DNA of 46,830 nt from CAYUHC01 sp964444555 (GTDB taxonomy: Bacteria > Patescibacteriota > Minisyncoccia > Phycocordibacterales > JACOZG01), in contig CAYUHC010000003.1 of the NCBI GenBank assembly GCA_964444555.1, positions 1 to 46,830 on the forward strand, given 5' to 3'. The notes under the pieces were generated by a model. That model did not search any database, was not told the DNA's origin, and saw only the letters and a list, made by a program, of their open reading frames with translations. Shown here one piece after another: positions 30,586 through 39,884 of this stretch. Position numbers and translations under genes: made by a program. Within the stretch, counting starts at the first letter, position 1. Each line of letters begins with the position of its first letter.

Positions 30586-31854
30586 TTAGAGGTAGAGCAG
30601 TGGATCAAGATAGGCCTTGGGGTCAGCCATGGGGATGGTGACATTCTGACAATTGATGCTGGTCACATAACGTTGAACGCGGACACCCTCTGAGGCGTAG
30701 ACGGAAAAGTGTAAGTGAGGGCCGGTGGCGTAGCCGGTACGACCGGAATAGCCGATTAATTGCCCGGCGGCGACAGCTTGGCCAGTGGCTACCTTGGTGA
30801 GACTGAGGTGGGCGTAGAGCGTTGAGAGGCCGTTAGGGTGGCGTAGGAGGACCCAGCGGCCATATGAGTAGCAACCCACCTGCTCATCGGTGTTGCCGGT
30901 GGCGGTAACGATGCCAGAGCCCGCGGCTTTGACGGGGGTGCCGTCAGCTGCTCGTAAGTCGATGCCATTATGAGTGCCGGAGACGTATAGTCGAGCGGCG
31001 TCGACTGTTCGGCCGAAGTATTGAGTGATAAAGACGTTATCTAGGGGCCAGGAAAAGATTTTGCCGCGATTAGGAATTTTGGCTGGGTCAACGGCCAGCT
31101 TCAGTTGGGATTCGAAGGCAAAAAGTTCCCGTTCGAAGGCTGCCTTTTGGGCTTGGCGGTCGGCGAGAAGTTTTTTGTAGTTGGCTTCTTGGTTTTGGGT
31201 GGCGGCTAGGAGGGCGCTTTTCTCCTTTTTATTATTGTTCTCGATTTTTTGTTGATCCGCTAGTTGAGCTTTTAGGGCGAGCAGTTTCTTTTGCTCTTTT
31301 TCGGTGGCTTGATGCTGGTCCTCTAGGTCGGCTTTGGCCGTTCGGAGCTCGTCCATGGTGGTCACAATCCCCCCTTGGAGTTTTTCTAATTTACCCTCTT
31401 CGCTCCAGAGGGTGTTGAGACTTTCATCAGCTAACGCCAATTCTAAGAAACTAGCTTGGGTTAATTCCCGATGACGACGGAGAGAAAAAGCCAGGGCGGC
31501 AACCTGCGCCTCAATCCCCTGACTTTTGCGGCCAATCTCAAGGCCAAGTTTTTTGAGATTTAATTCAGCTCGCTCGATTTCTGCTTGGGTTAATCTAACG
31601 TCAGCATTAAGTTTTTTAAGAGTGGCGTCGAGTCGAGCCACCTCGCCTTTTAACGTGCTGGCTTGAGCTTGGGTGGTGGAAATGTTTTTTTGGTAGGCGG
31701 CGATCTCTTTTTCCAGAGCTTCGATCTTGGTGTTGCGGTCACGAATTTGACTTTGGAGATCCGAGAGCGAAGCTTGAGCTAAAGCGGTTGACGCCGACGT
31801 TAAGCCGAAGATAAAGATGAGCGAAAACAAAATTGTTTTAAAGAGTGGCGGCAT
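30586..31854 (-). CDS. Murein hydrolase with coiled coil and M23 (LytM) domain
   Basis: EnvC/NlpD-like protein, 422 aa. Start ATG 31854 gives a clean signal peptide (PPLFKTILFSLIFIFGLTSASTALAQ); the frame is open to 32028 but that part lies in gltX. Long coiled coil (about residues 28-265), then the M23 metallopeptidase with zinc ligands HNGID and HLHFSV, and an H in LYAHLSL. It probably cleaves peptide cross-links during division. It overlaps gltX by 17 bp, at the distal end of the mraY-ftsW-murG-gltX string. Confidence 0.9.
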   Translation of the reverse strand: MPPLFKTILFSLIFIFGLTSASTALAQASLSDLQSQIRDRNTKIEALEKEIAAYQKNISTTQAQASTLKGEVARLDATLKKLNADVRLTQAEIERAELNLKKLGLEIGRKSQGIEAQVAALAFSLRRHRELTQASFLELALADESLNTLWSEEGKLEKLQGGIVTTMDELRTAKADLEDQHQATEKEQKKLLALKAQLADQQKIENNNKKEKSALLAATQNQEANYKKLLADRQAQKAAFERELFAFESQLKLAVDPAKIPNRGKIFSWPLDNVFITQYFGRTVDAARLYVSGTHNGIDLRAADGTPVKAAGSGIVTATGNTDEQVGCYSYGRWVLLRHPNGLSTLYAHLSLTKVATGQAVAAGQLIGYSGRTGYATGPHLHFSVYASEGVRVQRYVTSINCQNVTIPMADPKAYLDPLLYL

Positions 31855-33133
31855 GGGTGAGACGTTTGATCGTCTCATTTTTACCCAAAACCGCGGCGAT
31901 AGCAAACGGATCGGGAGATTTCTCGCGACCAGAGAGCGCGACGCGAAATGGCCACAAGACAATCCCCCGCCCTTCGGCCGTGGCAAAGTCCCAGACCGCG
32001 GCCTTAACTTTGTCGGCGGTAAATTCATTATCTGGTACGGCGTCTAATAGGAGGACTAATTGTCCTAAGTGAGCAGTTGAGCGCAGTAGTTCACGGCTAG
32101 GAGCTGGTGGGTGAACGTAAAAATCTAGTTCGCCACCGGCCACCATCTGATCTATGTCGGCTAGAGTCGTGAGGCGTGAGCGGAGTTCTGGTAAGGCGCG
32201 TTGGATTAATTCTGCCGAGGCTTCTGGCCAGCGCGGGGCAATTAGAGTGATTAGTTCGGCGTCAGTTTTGCGCTTGAGGTGTTCCCGATTGAGCCAGTTT
32301 AATTTTTCTAAGTCGAAGATGGCCCCTCCCTTTTGGACACGAGTTAATTGGAAAGCGGTGACCAAATCTTCCAAAGTAAAGACCTCCTGATCATCCTCAG
32401 GATGCCAGCCCAGCAGGGCAAGGTAGTTAATTAACGCTTCTGGCAAATAACCTCTTTCGCGGTAATCTCTAACGCTCACGGCGCCATGGCGGCCCGACAT
32501 TTTAGAACGATCTCGCTCTAAAATAAATGGTAGGTGGGCGTAAATCGGCCGCGGGGCGCCAATGGCTTCTTGGATCAAAATCTGCCGCGGCGTATTGGAA
32601 ATGCCGTCTTCGCCTCGAATGACGTGGGTAATGCCCATGTCAAAATCATCAACGACCACGGTTAAGTGATAAAGCGGATCAGTAATACTGCGAGCAATGA
32701 TAAAGTCACCCAGTTCGGTGGTGTCGAAGGTTATTTCGCCACGAATTAGGTCGGTAAAAGTTATTTGTCGATTGGGATTTTTAAGTCGTACTACTTCGGA
32801 TTCGACGCCGGTTTCTTCGTGCTTTTCGCGTGAGACGTAGGCCTGCCCAGCCGCCAAAAGTTTGGCTAATTCGTCGCGATAGCGATCGGTGCGAGCGGAT
32901 TGACGTGGGATCTCGGGATTGTCCCAGCTGAGGCCTAACCACTTTAGCCCCTCGATCAGATCGATTTCAAATTCTTTTTTAGAGCGCTGTTGATCAGTAT
33001 CTTCGATCCGGAAAATCATTTGGCCGCCATGCTGACGAGCAAACAGATAATTAAACAAAGCGGTCCGGGCGCGGCCGATATGGAAATAGCCCGTCGGTGA
33101 AGGCGGAAAGCGAGTGATGACTTTATTGTTCAT
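31838..33133 (-). CDS. gltX: Glutamyl-tRNA synthetase with altered KMSKS loop
   Basis: Class I synthetase, 431 aa (usual 460-490). The HIGH motif is YFHIGRART (residues 16-24), followed by the family segment FRIEDTDQQRS and VIRGEDGISNTPRQ. The KMSKS loop reads K211-M-S-G214-R215-HGA, with glycine where the second lysine usually stands. The C-terminal anticodon domain is shortened. Whether it charges tRNA-Glu only, or also tRNA-Gln, cannot be read here. It overlaps murG by 11 bp. Confidence 0.93.
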   Translation of the reverse strand: MNNKVITRFPPSPTGYFHIGRARTALFNYLFARQHGGQMIFRIEDTDQQRSKKEFEIDLIEGLKWLGLSWDNPEIPRQSARTDRYRDELAKLLAAGQAYVSREKHEETGVESEVVRLKNPNRQITFTDLIRGEITFDTTELGDFIIARSITDPLYHLTVVVDDFDMGITHVIRGEDGISNTPRQILIQEAIGAPRPIYAHLPFILERDRSKMSGRHGAVSVRDYRERGYLPEALINYLALLGWHPEDDQEVFTLEDLVTAFQLTRVQKGGAIFDLEKLNWLNREHLKRKTDAELITLIAPRWPEASAELIQRALPELRSRLTTLADIDQMVAGGELDFYVHPPAPSRELLRSTAHLGQLVLLLDAVPDNEFTADKVKAAVWDFATAEGRGIVLWPFRVALSGREKSPDPFAIAAVLGKNETIKRLTHAATL

Positions 33134-34250
33134 GTTCCAGGGCTAAATTTAAGAGTTCGTAAGCAATTAAGTGAGCGGCTTCGGGTCGAGAAAAGCTTTT
33201 GGCGCCAGCCTTCATTGTGGCTAGGGTTTGAGGATTGCTTAAGAGGCGGTTGATCTCACCCAAGAGGACGGAGGGGGTTAAATTGATTTGTTCGATGACG
33301 ATCGCGCCACCCGAGCGAGCGTAGTTGAAGGCGTTGTGACGCTGGTCATGGCTGATTTCTTCGGGGATCGGAATAATAATCGACGGCGTTCCCCAAATTG
33401 CGATTTCGAAAATAATCGAACCAGCTCGACTAATCACCAGATCAGCCACTCCGGCGATCATTTGCATCGCCGAGGTATTGAGAGTGCCGTGGACTTGGTA
33501 TCTCCCTCGCTCGGGAGAGTTCTCAAGTTTAAGCGCTGATCTTTTTTTGACGTCATCGAAGTTGCGGTCCCCCACTTGATGGATGATTTGAAACTTTTTA
33601 ACCAGTTCCGGCAAAATATCGAGGACGACGTCATTGATCGCTTGAGCACCCAATGAGCCGCCGGTAATAAAGATGGTCGGCAGATTTGGTTCTAGTTTGA
33701 GAAATTCTCGGGCTCCGAGGGTGATGGGTTGGCGTAGTTCTCGTCTGATTGGGTTGCCGGTTACGGCTGTTCGAGCGGGAGGGAAATAAGCGGCGGCTTC
33801 GGGGTAAGACACGGCTACTCGCCGAGCAAATTTCCCTGACCACAAACTGACTCGGCCTGGATGGGCGTCCGACTCGTGGATAATTACTGGAATACCGAGG
33901 AGTCGTGCGGCCCACAAGCTGGGGAAGCTGGCGTAGGCGCCTTTGCTAAAAATCGCGTCAGGAAAAATAAAGTAGAGTTTAATGAGGGCAATGATAATCC
34001 CCCAACCCGTTACTACCGTGGCCGTTAGGTTTTTTAGCGAAAAATAGCGACGCAATTTTCCGGCCGGAATCGCTACAAATTCGATATTATTTTCGTACAA
34101 TAATTGTGAGTTGTAGGGAGCGTCAGAAAAATAATAGAGCTTAACGCCGACGAGGCGCTTTTCTTTGACTAGCTCATTAAGCTCTTGAGCGACGGCAATT
34201 AAGGGGTAAAAGTGTCCACCTGTTCCGCCGCCAGTAAAAACTATTTTCAT
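33123..34250 (-). CDS. murG: MurG, lipid II synthase (GlcNAc transferase)
   Basis: Transfers GlcNAc to lipid I on the inner membrane face, 375 aa. GT-B fold with the N-terminal glycine-rich loop FTGGGTGGHFYPLIA, the second G-loop FITGGSLGAQAIND, and the C-terminal nucleotide-binding segment SRAGSIIFEIAIWGTPSIIIP. It overlaps ftsW by 4 bp (ATGA) and gltX by 11 bp, within the second dcw block. Confidence 0.96.
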   Translation of the reverse strand: MKIVFTGGGTGGHFYPLIAVAQELNELVKEKRLVGVKLYYFSDAPYNSQLLYENNIEFVAIPAGKLRRYFSLKNLTATVVTGWGIIIALIKLYFIFPDAIFSKGAYASFPSLWAARLLGIPVIIHESDAHPGRVSLWSGKFARRVAVSYPEAAAYFPPARTAVTGNPIRRELRQPITLGAREFLKLEPNLPTIFITGGSLGAQAINDVVLDILPELVKKFQIIHQVGDRNFDDVKKRSALKLENSPERGRYQVHGTLNTSAMQMIAGVADLVISRAGSIIFEIAIWGTPSIIIPIPEEISHDQRHNAFNYARSGGAIVIEQINLTPSVLLGEINRLLSNPQTLATMKAGAKSFSRPEAAHLIAYELLNLALEHEQ

Positions 34251-35344
34251 GATTGTCGGGTGTGTCTTGAAATGCTTACAATAATTCCGGCTTCTAATAA
34301 GGCAAACAAGAGAGCCGTTCCGCCGTGACTCACGAAGAGCAAGGGAGTGCCCGTGAGCGGAATCACCCCGAGCATTGAGGCGATATTAATAAATGTTCCG
34401 GTCATAATCATTATAACAATCCCCACGGTGACCAGTCTACCGAACTGATTGGGAGCCCGGGTGGCAATTCGGAAGCCCGCCAAAGCAAAGAGGAGGAAGG
34501 CGGCCAAAATGGTGGTGGCGCCGACGAAGCCAAACTCTTCGCTGGCCACTGAAAAGATTGAGTCACCGATCGGTTCTGGTAGATATTTAAACTTTTGAAT
34601 GCTTTGGCCAAAGCCGCGGCCAAATACTCCCCCAGAGCCAATGGCAATGAGTGATTGATTGATTTGATAGCTTGATCCCAAGATGTTGGCGTCCGGATTA
34701 ATAAAGGTTTTAACTCGGGCAACGATGTAGGGCTTGTAAGTCGCCACGCCAGCAATGCCGACCACAACAAGTAGGCACAGAATAAATAAGTCTCGCCACC
34801 GGGCGCCGGCGACGAAAAACATGGCCAAGCCGGCGCTAAACATGATTACTAGAGTATCAATATCGGGCTGGAGAGCCATCACGACGCCGATGATCCCGAG
34901 CATGATGAGGAATGGGAATAATCCTTGGCGTGGACGGCTGAGGTCATTTTTATTTTTGGCTAGCCAGGCGGCGAGAAATAAGACATAACCTAACTTCAAA
35001 AATTCTGAGGGCTGGATGGTGAGCGAACCCAAAAGAATCCAGCGTCTCGCGCCGCCTGAGGCAAAGCCGAGTCCGGGGACAAAGACTAAGAGCGTGGCGA
35101 CCACCGAAGCCACAAATAAAATTAGACTGTATTTTCGCCACAAGCGGTAATCAATTGTGGAGACGATTAAAAAAACCAACCAACTAACTAGCAAAATTAG
35201 GAATTGTTTTAGCGCCACCGTTCCGACGGTGGCGCCCTCTCGGCTGAGAAGTCCCAAAGAAGCGGAGGAGAAGACGAAAAATCCCAGCAAGGATAGACCC
35301 AGGACGAGAAAGAAAAATAATCGATCTGGTTTGGTGCGACTCAT
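34247..35344 (-). CDS. ftsW: FtsW, septal lipid II polymerase
   Basis: SEDS-family glycosyltransferase, 365 aa from ATG 35344 (MSRTKPDRLFFFLVLGLSLL); a longer frame to 35437 runs into mraY and is not used. About ten membrane helices. Conserved SEDS segments include GARRWILLGSLTIQPSEFLKL, LQPDIDTLVIM and FKYLPEPIGDSIFSVASEEFGF. Its place between mraY and murG makes FtsW more likely than RodA, and no other SEDS protein is in the window. Confidence 0.93.
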   Translation of the reverse strand: MSRTKPDRLFFFLVLGLSLLGFFVFSSASLGLLSREGATVGTVALKQFLILLVSWLVFLIVSTIDYRLWRKYSLILFVASVVATLLVFVPGLGFASGGARRWILLGSLTIQPSEFLKLGYVLFLAAWLAKNKNDLSRPRQGLFPFLIMLGIIGVVMALQPDIDTLVIMFSAGLAMFFVAGARWRDLFILCLLVVVGIAGVATYKPYIVARVKTFINPDANILGSSYQINQSLIAIGSGGVFGRGFGQSIQKFKYLPEPIGDSIFSVASEEFGFVGATTILAAFLLFALAGFRIATRAPNQFGRLVTVGIVIMIMTGTFINIASMLGVIPLTGTPLLFVSHGGTALLFALLEAGIIVSISRHTRQS

Positions 35345-35346
35345 GC

Positions 35347-36402
35347 TTAGCGTCCAATAAGAGTGATGATTAAGCCGAGAATGGCGGTAATGATACCGAT
35401 TACCCAATAACGCATCACTACTTTGTAGGCGGGCCAACCGATGGCTTCAAAGTGGTGGTGGATGGGAGCGACCAAAAACACCTTCTTGCCACGAAGTTTT
35501 TTGGAGCCAAGTTGGATGACGTTACCCAAAACCGTCGCGAATAAAGGGAAGGCCAAGAGCGGCAAAAGCAGGACGGAATTGGTGAGGAAGGCCACAACGC
35601 CCAAGGTGAGCGTTAATCCCATAATCCCCGTCTCGGACATGTAAAAACGCGCGGGTGGAATATTGAACCACAAAAAGGCTAAGGTTGCGCCAGTAATGGA
35701 AGCTGTTAAGGCGGCCAAGTCAATCTGGTTTTCGAAGAAGGCCAAGGCGGTGTAGGTAGCAAAAATAATGGCCATCACTCCGCCGGCTAAGCCGTCTAAT
35801 CCATCAATGACGCCGCTAGAGAATAGGGCGGCGATCACTGCCATAAAAATCGGTACTAACCACCAACCAACGAAAATTTCTCCCACAAATGGCACAAATA
35901 AAGTTTGCACCTCCAGTTTCCAAAAGAACCATAGTCCGATTGCTAACGCAATCCCCAAAACAATAATCAAGCGCTGTTTAAATGGTAATCCGCCTGAGGC
36001 GTAGCGTCCGGTGCCCCGGACCTCAAGCCAGTCGTCGATTAATCCAACCAGCGAGCCAAAGATGAGCGTCACAAACGGGATCCAGGTCTGTCCGCGTGAC
36101 AAAAAATTAAGTCGATCCCACAAATCGCCGGGCAAAAAGATGGAGGCCAAAACTAGTGCCGCCACGGTGATCAGGGTGCTGGCCCAAATGATTACACCGC
36201 CCATTCTGGGTGTGCCCGTTTCTTTGTGTTCGTGGAGCTTATTAAAGATCGGGGTGGCGTTGCCGCTAGGATCAACCTTGCCGGCGCGACGCTTCCACAA
36301 CTTATGACGATATAGATAGTTGGTCAGTAGCGGAGCGATGGCGATACCCACGAAGAAGGATAGGGTGATTGGTGCAAAAACTTTAAAGAAAGTAATCAGC
36401 AT
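35347..36402 (-). CDS. mraY: MraY, phospho-MurNAc-pentapeptide transferase
   Basis: Makes lipid I from UDP-MurNAc-pentapeptide and undecaprenyl phosphate. 351 aa, about ten membrane helices. Hallmarks are TPRMGGVIIW, the aspartate-rich VIDGLDGLAGGVM, FYMSETGIMGL and the HHH loop APIHHHFEAIGW. It is followed 2 nt later by ftsW and preceded 1 nt earlier by scpB. Confidence 0.96.
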   Translation of the reverse strand: MLITFFKVFAPITLSFFVGIAIAPLLTNYLYRHKLWKRRAGKVDPSGNATPIFNKLHEHKETGTPRMGGVIIWASTLITVAALVLASIFLPGDLWDRLNFLSRGQTWIPFVTLIFGSLVGLIDDWLEVRGTGRYASGGLPFKQRLIIVLGIALAIGLWFFWKLEVQTLFVPFVGEIFVGWWLVPIFMAVIAALFSSGVIDGLDGLAGGVMAIIFATYTALAFFENQIDLAALTASITGATLAFLWFNIPPARFYMSETGIMGLTLTLGVVAFLTNSVLLLPLLAFPLFATVLGNVIQLGSKKLRGKKVFLVAPIHHHFEAIGWPAYKVVMRYWVIGIITAILGLIITLIGR

Positions 36403-36403
36403 A

Positions 36404-36928
36404 TTAATTTTGAGAATTAATGGTTAGTTCGGCTCGAACGGCTTCGCGGTCTGGTAGATTATTGGGCGAAGTCAGGCCGAGATACTGCCACAATTCTAAA
36501 GTGGGTTGGTAAAGATAAGTGCGAGCGTCGGCGGGGTTAGGGAGGCGTTCCACCAGGCCACGAATTTGGAGCGCCCGGAGAATAAAGCTGGAATTAACTC
36601 CGCGAATGTAGTCGATTTCGGCCCGAGTAATTGGTCCTTTGTAGGCGACGATGGAGAGCGTTTCGAGCGCGGCTTTACCTAGGTCGCGAGAGAGTTCCTC
36701 TTTGGTTAGTTGGGCGATTAAGTCGCTGGCGGCGGGATTGGTTCCTAGGGTCGCCGAACGTTCGTCGCGAATTAGGGTTAGCCCTCGGTCAGCCAACTTT
36801 TGACTTAATTCTTCGAGGGCGGAGGAAATTTCTTCTGGTGAACAATTTAGCCAAGCGGCCAGATCAGCCAGCGATACCGGCTCAGCCTTCCAAAATAAAA
36901 TTGCCTCAATTTGGGCGTGACGTGGCAT
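36404..36928 (-). CDS. scpB: Segregation and condensation protein ScpB
   Basis: 174 aa kleisin-associated winged-helix protein of the SMC-ScpAB condensin. Family segments: ALETLSIVAYKGPITRAEIDYIRGVNS and the RGLVERLPNPADARTYLYQPT wing. It lies 62 nt after scpA and runs into mraY with a 1-nt gap. SMC itself is not in the window. Confidence 0.93.
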   Translation of the reverse strand: MPRHAQIEAILFWKAEPVSLADLAAWLNCSPEEISSALEELSQKLADRGLTLIRDERSATLGTNPAASDLIAQLTKEELSRDLGKAALETLSIVAYKGPITRAEIDYIRGVNSSFILRALQIRGLVERLPNPADARTYLYQPTLELWQYLGLTSPNNLPDREAVRAELTINSQN

Positions 36929-36990
36929 GGCTAATTGTTGAGCAGTATAGCTGGTTTGGGGGTTTTTCGCAAAACCAGAAATGTCGATAA

Positions 36991-37731
36991 TTATTCGTAA
37001 CGCGGCACATTGCTGGGGCCAGCCGTTTCGATAGCGATGTCATCAAATTGAGCGGATTGCTCGACAGTCACGATGCCCCGCTTGACTAATTCGAGCATTC
37101 CCAAAAAGCTAACGATGATATTAACTTTTTCTGCTTTGTCTCGGACAAAATCTTTAAAACTCATGCGCAGAGCTCCCTGGACTCGTTTGGCCAGATCGGT
37201 AATTGCTTCTTCTAAACTTAAAACTTTTCGGACAACCACTTGAGGGATTGCTTCAGTTTTTGGCAAATTATTGATCACCGCCTTAATCGCTTCGACGACG
37301 GTGGCCAAGGTGAGGTCGCGGGCGGGCGCGAAAACCACTGGCCGCGCTCTCTGACCAGCGGGGGTGAAGATGATCTGCTGGCCAAAGCGCTCCTTAATAA
37401 AGCCGCTAACGCTCCGCACCTTTTCTAGTAAACGGAGGCGTCTTTCTAGATCCTGCATATCGCTCGATTCTTCGGGCGTGACGGGTAGGGTCGGCAGAAG
37501 AGAAATTGATTTGATCAGCATTAGGGTCGAGGCCACTAAGACAAAGTTGGCCATCATCCCCTTTTCTAACTGCTCACCAAACTTTTGCATATGCTCAATA
37601 AACGCGTCCGCTACCGCCGCCAGTGAGACTTGAGAAATATGCAATTTGCGCTCTTCGATTAAGCCCAACAAAACTTCGAGTGGTCCTTCGAACTCCCCAA
37701 CCTTAACTTGAAACTTTGATTCTGAGTTCAT
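36991..37731 (-). CDS. scpA: Segregation and condensation protein ScpA
   Basis: 246 aa kleisin that closes the SMC ring. The N-terminal signature FEGPLEVLLGLIEERKLHISQVSLAAVAD is clear, the middle is linker-like, and the C-terminal winged helix contains VSFLGMLELVKRGIVTVEQ. Its start overlaps the end of aspS by 29 bp. Confidence 0.93.
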   Translation of the reverse strand: MNSESKFQVKVGEFEGPLEVLLGLIEERKLHISQVSLAAVADAFIEHMQKFGEQLEKGMMANFVLVASTLMLIKSISLLPTLPVTPEESSDMQDLERRLRLLEKVRSVSGFIKERFGQQIIFTPAGQRARPVVFAPARDLTLATVVEAIKAVINNLPKTEAIPQVVVRKVLSLEEAITDLAKRVQGALRMSFKDFVRDKAEKVNIIVSFLGMLELVKRGIVTVEQSAQFDDIAIETAGPSNVPRYE

Positions 37732-39112
37732 TGAGTTGTTTGGCTTCGATTTCGGACGGGGCGCTCATCATTAGATCCTGACCTTCACCCGTTTTAGGGA
37801 AAGCGATTACCTCGCGAATGTTTGGCTCCCCTGCCAAAAGAGAAATGAGGCGATCCAAGCCCCAAGCAATGCCGCCATGCGGTGGCGCTCCCGAACCGAG
37901 GGCTTCGAGCATGTGGCCGAAGTTTTTGGTGATTCGTTCTTCGGTGAAGCCCATAATCTCAAAAACTTTTTTCAGAGCTTCCGGCCGATGATTACGGATC
38001 GAACCGCCACCAATCTCGAAACCATTTAGAGCTACGTCGTATTGAGTGGTGATGATTTTTTCAATATCTTGCTTGGCCATTAGAGCCGCCTCCCACTCTG
38101 GAGTGGGGCGGGAAAAGGGGTTATGGGTAAAGGTCCAGCCTGACTGACCAGAGCTGTTGTCATCCGTCTTTTCAAAGAACGGGAAATCAACCACCCAACA
38201 AAAAGCCAGTAAGTTAGGATCATTTTTATCGGCGCGCAAGTCTGGTCGGTCGGTGCCATACTTCTCCATCGCTTCGGCATAGGTTAGGCGCGGGAAAGGA
38301 ATTGTTTGAATTTTTTTCTCGGGCGTGAGAGTCTGAACAATCTTGATCAGTAGTTCTTCGTTAAGCGCCATTACATCTTCACGATCCACAAAAGACAGTT
38401 CCATGTCTAACTGAGTAAATTCTGGCTGACGGTCACCGCGAGTATCTTCGTCGCGGAAGCAGCGCGCGATTTGGAAATAGCGTTCCAGCCCAGCCGCCAT
38501 CAGTAATTGCTTGTACTGTTGAGGCGACTGAGGCAGGGCGTAGAATTTGCCAGGATATAAACGCGAAGGTACCACGTAGTCGCGGGCGCCTTCGGGCGTG
38601 GATTTGGTTAGAATCGGCGTCTCTACTTCGACAAAATTGCGCTCACTAAGATGATCACGAATGAGACGCACAATCTCGTGTCGGAGACGGAGATTTTTTT
38701 GCATTCGCGGTCGACGCAAATCAAGATAACGGTAGTGCAGGCGATGTTCCTCCCCCGTCTCGTAACCACTGTCATCGAGCGGAATCGGTGGCGTGGTCGC
38801 TTCGTTTAAAATCGTGATGGCTAAAATCTCCAGCTCAATCGCGCCGTTCAATTTATCGGCCTGAACACTTTTCTCTGGGCGGGCATTAACTTTGCCGCGC
38901 ACTTCTACTACCCACTCGGGACGGATTTTGCTACCTACCTCGTGGGCCTCTTTAGCGTTAGGCAGGATGACGCCTTGGACCTTGCCGGTTTGGTCGCGAA
39001 AGTCAAAGAAGATCATTTTACCCTGATCGCGGCGGACATCTACCCAGCCAGCGATAACGACCTCTTGACCAGCGTGGGCCGAGAGATCTTTGATTAGCGT
39101 CCGATTTTTCAT
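37703..39112 (-). CDS. aspS: Aspartyl-tRNA synthetase lacking the GAD domain
   Basis: Class IIb synthetase, 469 aa against about 590 in E. coli. The OB-fold domain (VVIAGWVDVRRDQGKMIFFDFRD) and motif 2 (FRDEDTRGDRQPEFTQLDME) are intact, and motif 3 is GIAWGLDRLISLLA. After LTYAEAMEKYGTDRPDLR the chain goes straight to NDPNLLAFCWVVDFP, so the whole GAD insertion (about 120-130 aa) is missing. Bacterial-type catalytic core otherwise normal. A TATAAC box ends about 7 nt before the ATG. Discriminating versus non-discriminating behaviour cannot be told. Confidence 0.95.
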   Translation of the reverse strand: MKNRTLIKDLSAHAGQEVVIAGWVDVRRDQGKMIFFDFRDQTGKVQGVILPNAKEAHEVGSKIRPEWVVEVRGKVNARPEKSVQADKLNGAIELEILAITILNEATTPPIPLDDSGYETGEEHRLHYRYLDLRRPRMQKNLRLRHEIVRLIRDHLSERNFVEVETPILTKSTPEGARDYVVPSRLYPGKFYALPQSPQQYKQLLMAAGLERYFQIARCFRDEDTRGDRQPEFTQLDMELSFVDREDVMALNEELLIKIVQTLTPEKKIQTIPFPRLTYAEAMEKYGTDRPDLRADKNDPNLLAFCWVVDFPFFEKTDDNSSGQSGWTFTHNPFSRPTPEWEAALMAKQDIEKIITTQYDVALNGFEIGGGSIRNHRPEALKKVFEIMGFTEERITKNFGHMLEALGSGAPPHGGIAWGLDRLISLLAGEPNIREVIAFPKTGEGQDLMMSAPSEIEAKQLNELRIKVSS

Positions 39113-39140
39113 AATTTAAGTTATACCACTCTTTGAGCCA

Positions 39141-39177
39141 CAAAAAAAGCGCTGGGGAAGTAAACCTCCCCAGCGCC
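39141..39177 (-). terminator. Terminator of lipoprotein gene
   Basis: Minus strand: GGCGCTGGGGAGG/CTTCCCCAGCGCT stem with a short loop, then TTTTTTT. It separates the lipoprotein gene from aspS. Confidence 0.85.
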
Positions 39178-39198
39178 ACCCTTCGCCGTCGCTGGCCC

Positions 39199-39783
39199 CT
39201 AAGGACCAATGACGAAGCGTAAACCAATCGTCCCATACCACCCGTCCCCGTCGACGTGCGCTTTGCTCGTCCAGGTGTCGGTAAAGCGGTAGCCACCCTC
39301 GATAACTAATCCGAGGCGCTCCGTGCGATCTAGTGGGATCTCGCTCCTTAGGCCCAGGATTAATCCTACCCCAGAAAAATGATCGCGCTCTTGTGACCGC
39401 AACGGACCCAACCGGCCAGACATTCGATAGCGAGCTTCGAAAAATTCTCCGCCCACGGTCAGACCGAGCAACCTGGTTTCGGTGGGATACAGAGCGATCC
39501 CTGAGGCCGATGCCCACAAGAAGCCTTCGCCCGCGCCACTGGCCACGAGATGATCGGCGGGGACTCGGCCCTGATTCCCCTGCCACTCGTTCCAGATTTC
39601 CAACTTCTTTCCCAGCGGCTGAGCCAAGCGGACGGTCCCCACGGGGATGGTGGCGCGGCTTCGGAAGCCGTTGTAATTGCCTCGGATTTGCCGAGTGCTA
39701 GCTCCGACGGTTAACGTACTGCCTGGCGCGACGCATCCGGCGCTCACCAGGGCCAGGGTTGCCAACAAGATTTGCTGTCGCAT
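39199..39783 (-). CDS. Predicted lipoprotein with beta-barrel-like body
   Basis: 194 aa, no family recognised. Start ATG 39783 follows AAGGAGGT by 5 nt. Signal peptide with a lipobox-like end (LLATLALVSAGC, Cys at residue 17). The mature part is a series of alternating-residue strands (LTVGASTRQIRGNY, TIPVGTVRLAQPL, LLGLTVGGEFFEARYRM, GVGLILGLRSEIPL, LGLVIEGGYRF, WYGTIGLRFVIGP) like a small outer-membrane barrel. That is odd for CPR cells, which are thought to lack a classical outer membrane. It has its own terminator, and an 8-bp palindrome (39846-39863) lies upstream. Confidence 0.65.
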   Translation of the reverse strand: MRQQILLATLALVSAGCVAPGSTLTVGASTRQIRGNYNGFRSRATIPVGTVRLAQPLGKKLEIWNEWQGNQGRVPADHLVASGAGEGFLWASASGIALYPTETRLLGLTVGGEFFEARYRMSGRLGPLRSQERDHFSGVGLILGLRSEIPLDRTERLGLVIEGGYRFTDTWTSKAHVDGDGWYGTIGLRFVIGP

Positions 39784-39845
39784 CACTGACCTCCTTTTCA
39801 GTTTTTAGTTTTGATGTCCCGCCTACTTATACCACAAATTATAAG

Positions 39846-39863
39846 ATTGGAAGAACTTCCAAT
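39846..39863. repeat. Perfect palindrome between trpS and lipoprotein gene
   Basis: ATTGGAAG-AA-CTTCCAAT, 8-bp arms. On the minus strand it lies just upstream of a TATAAT (39838-39843). It may be an operator for the lipoprotein gene; it lacks the T-run needed to end trpS. Confidence 0.45.
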
Positions 39864-39884
39864 TTTTCGAATTCGTTCTCGCAT

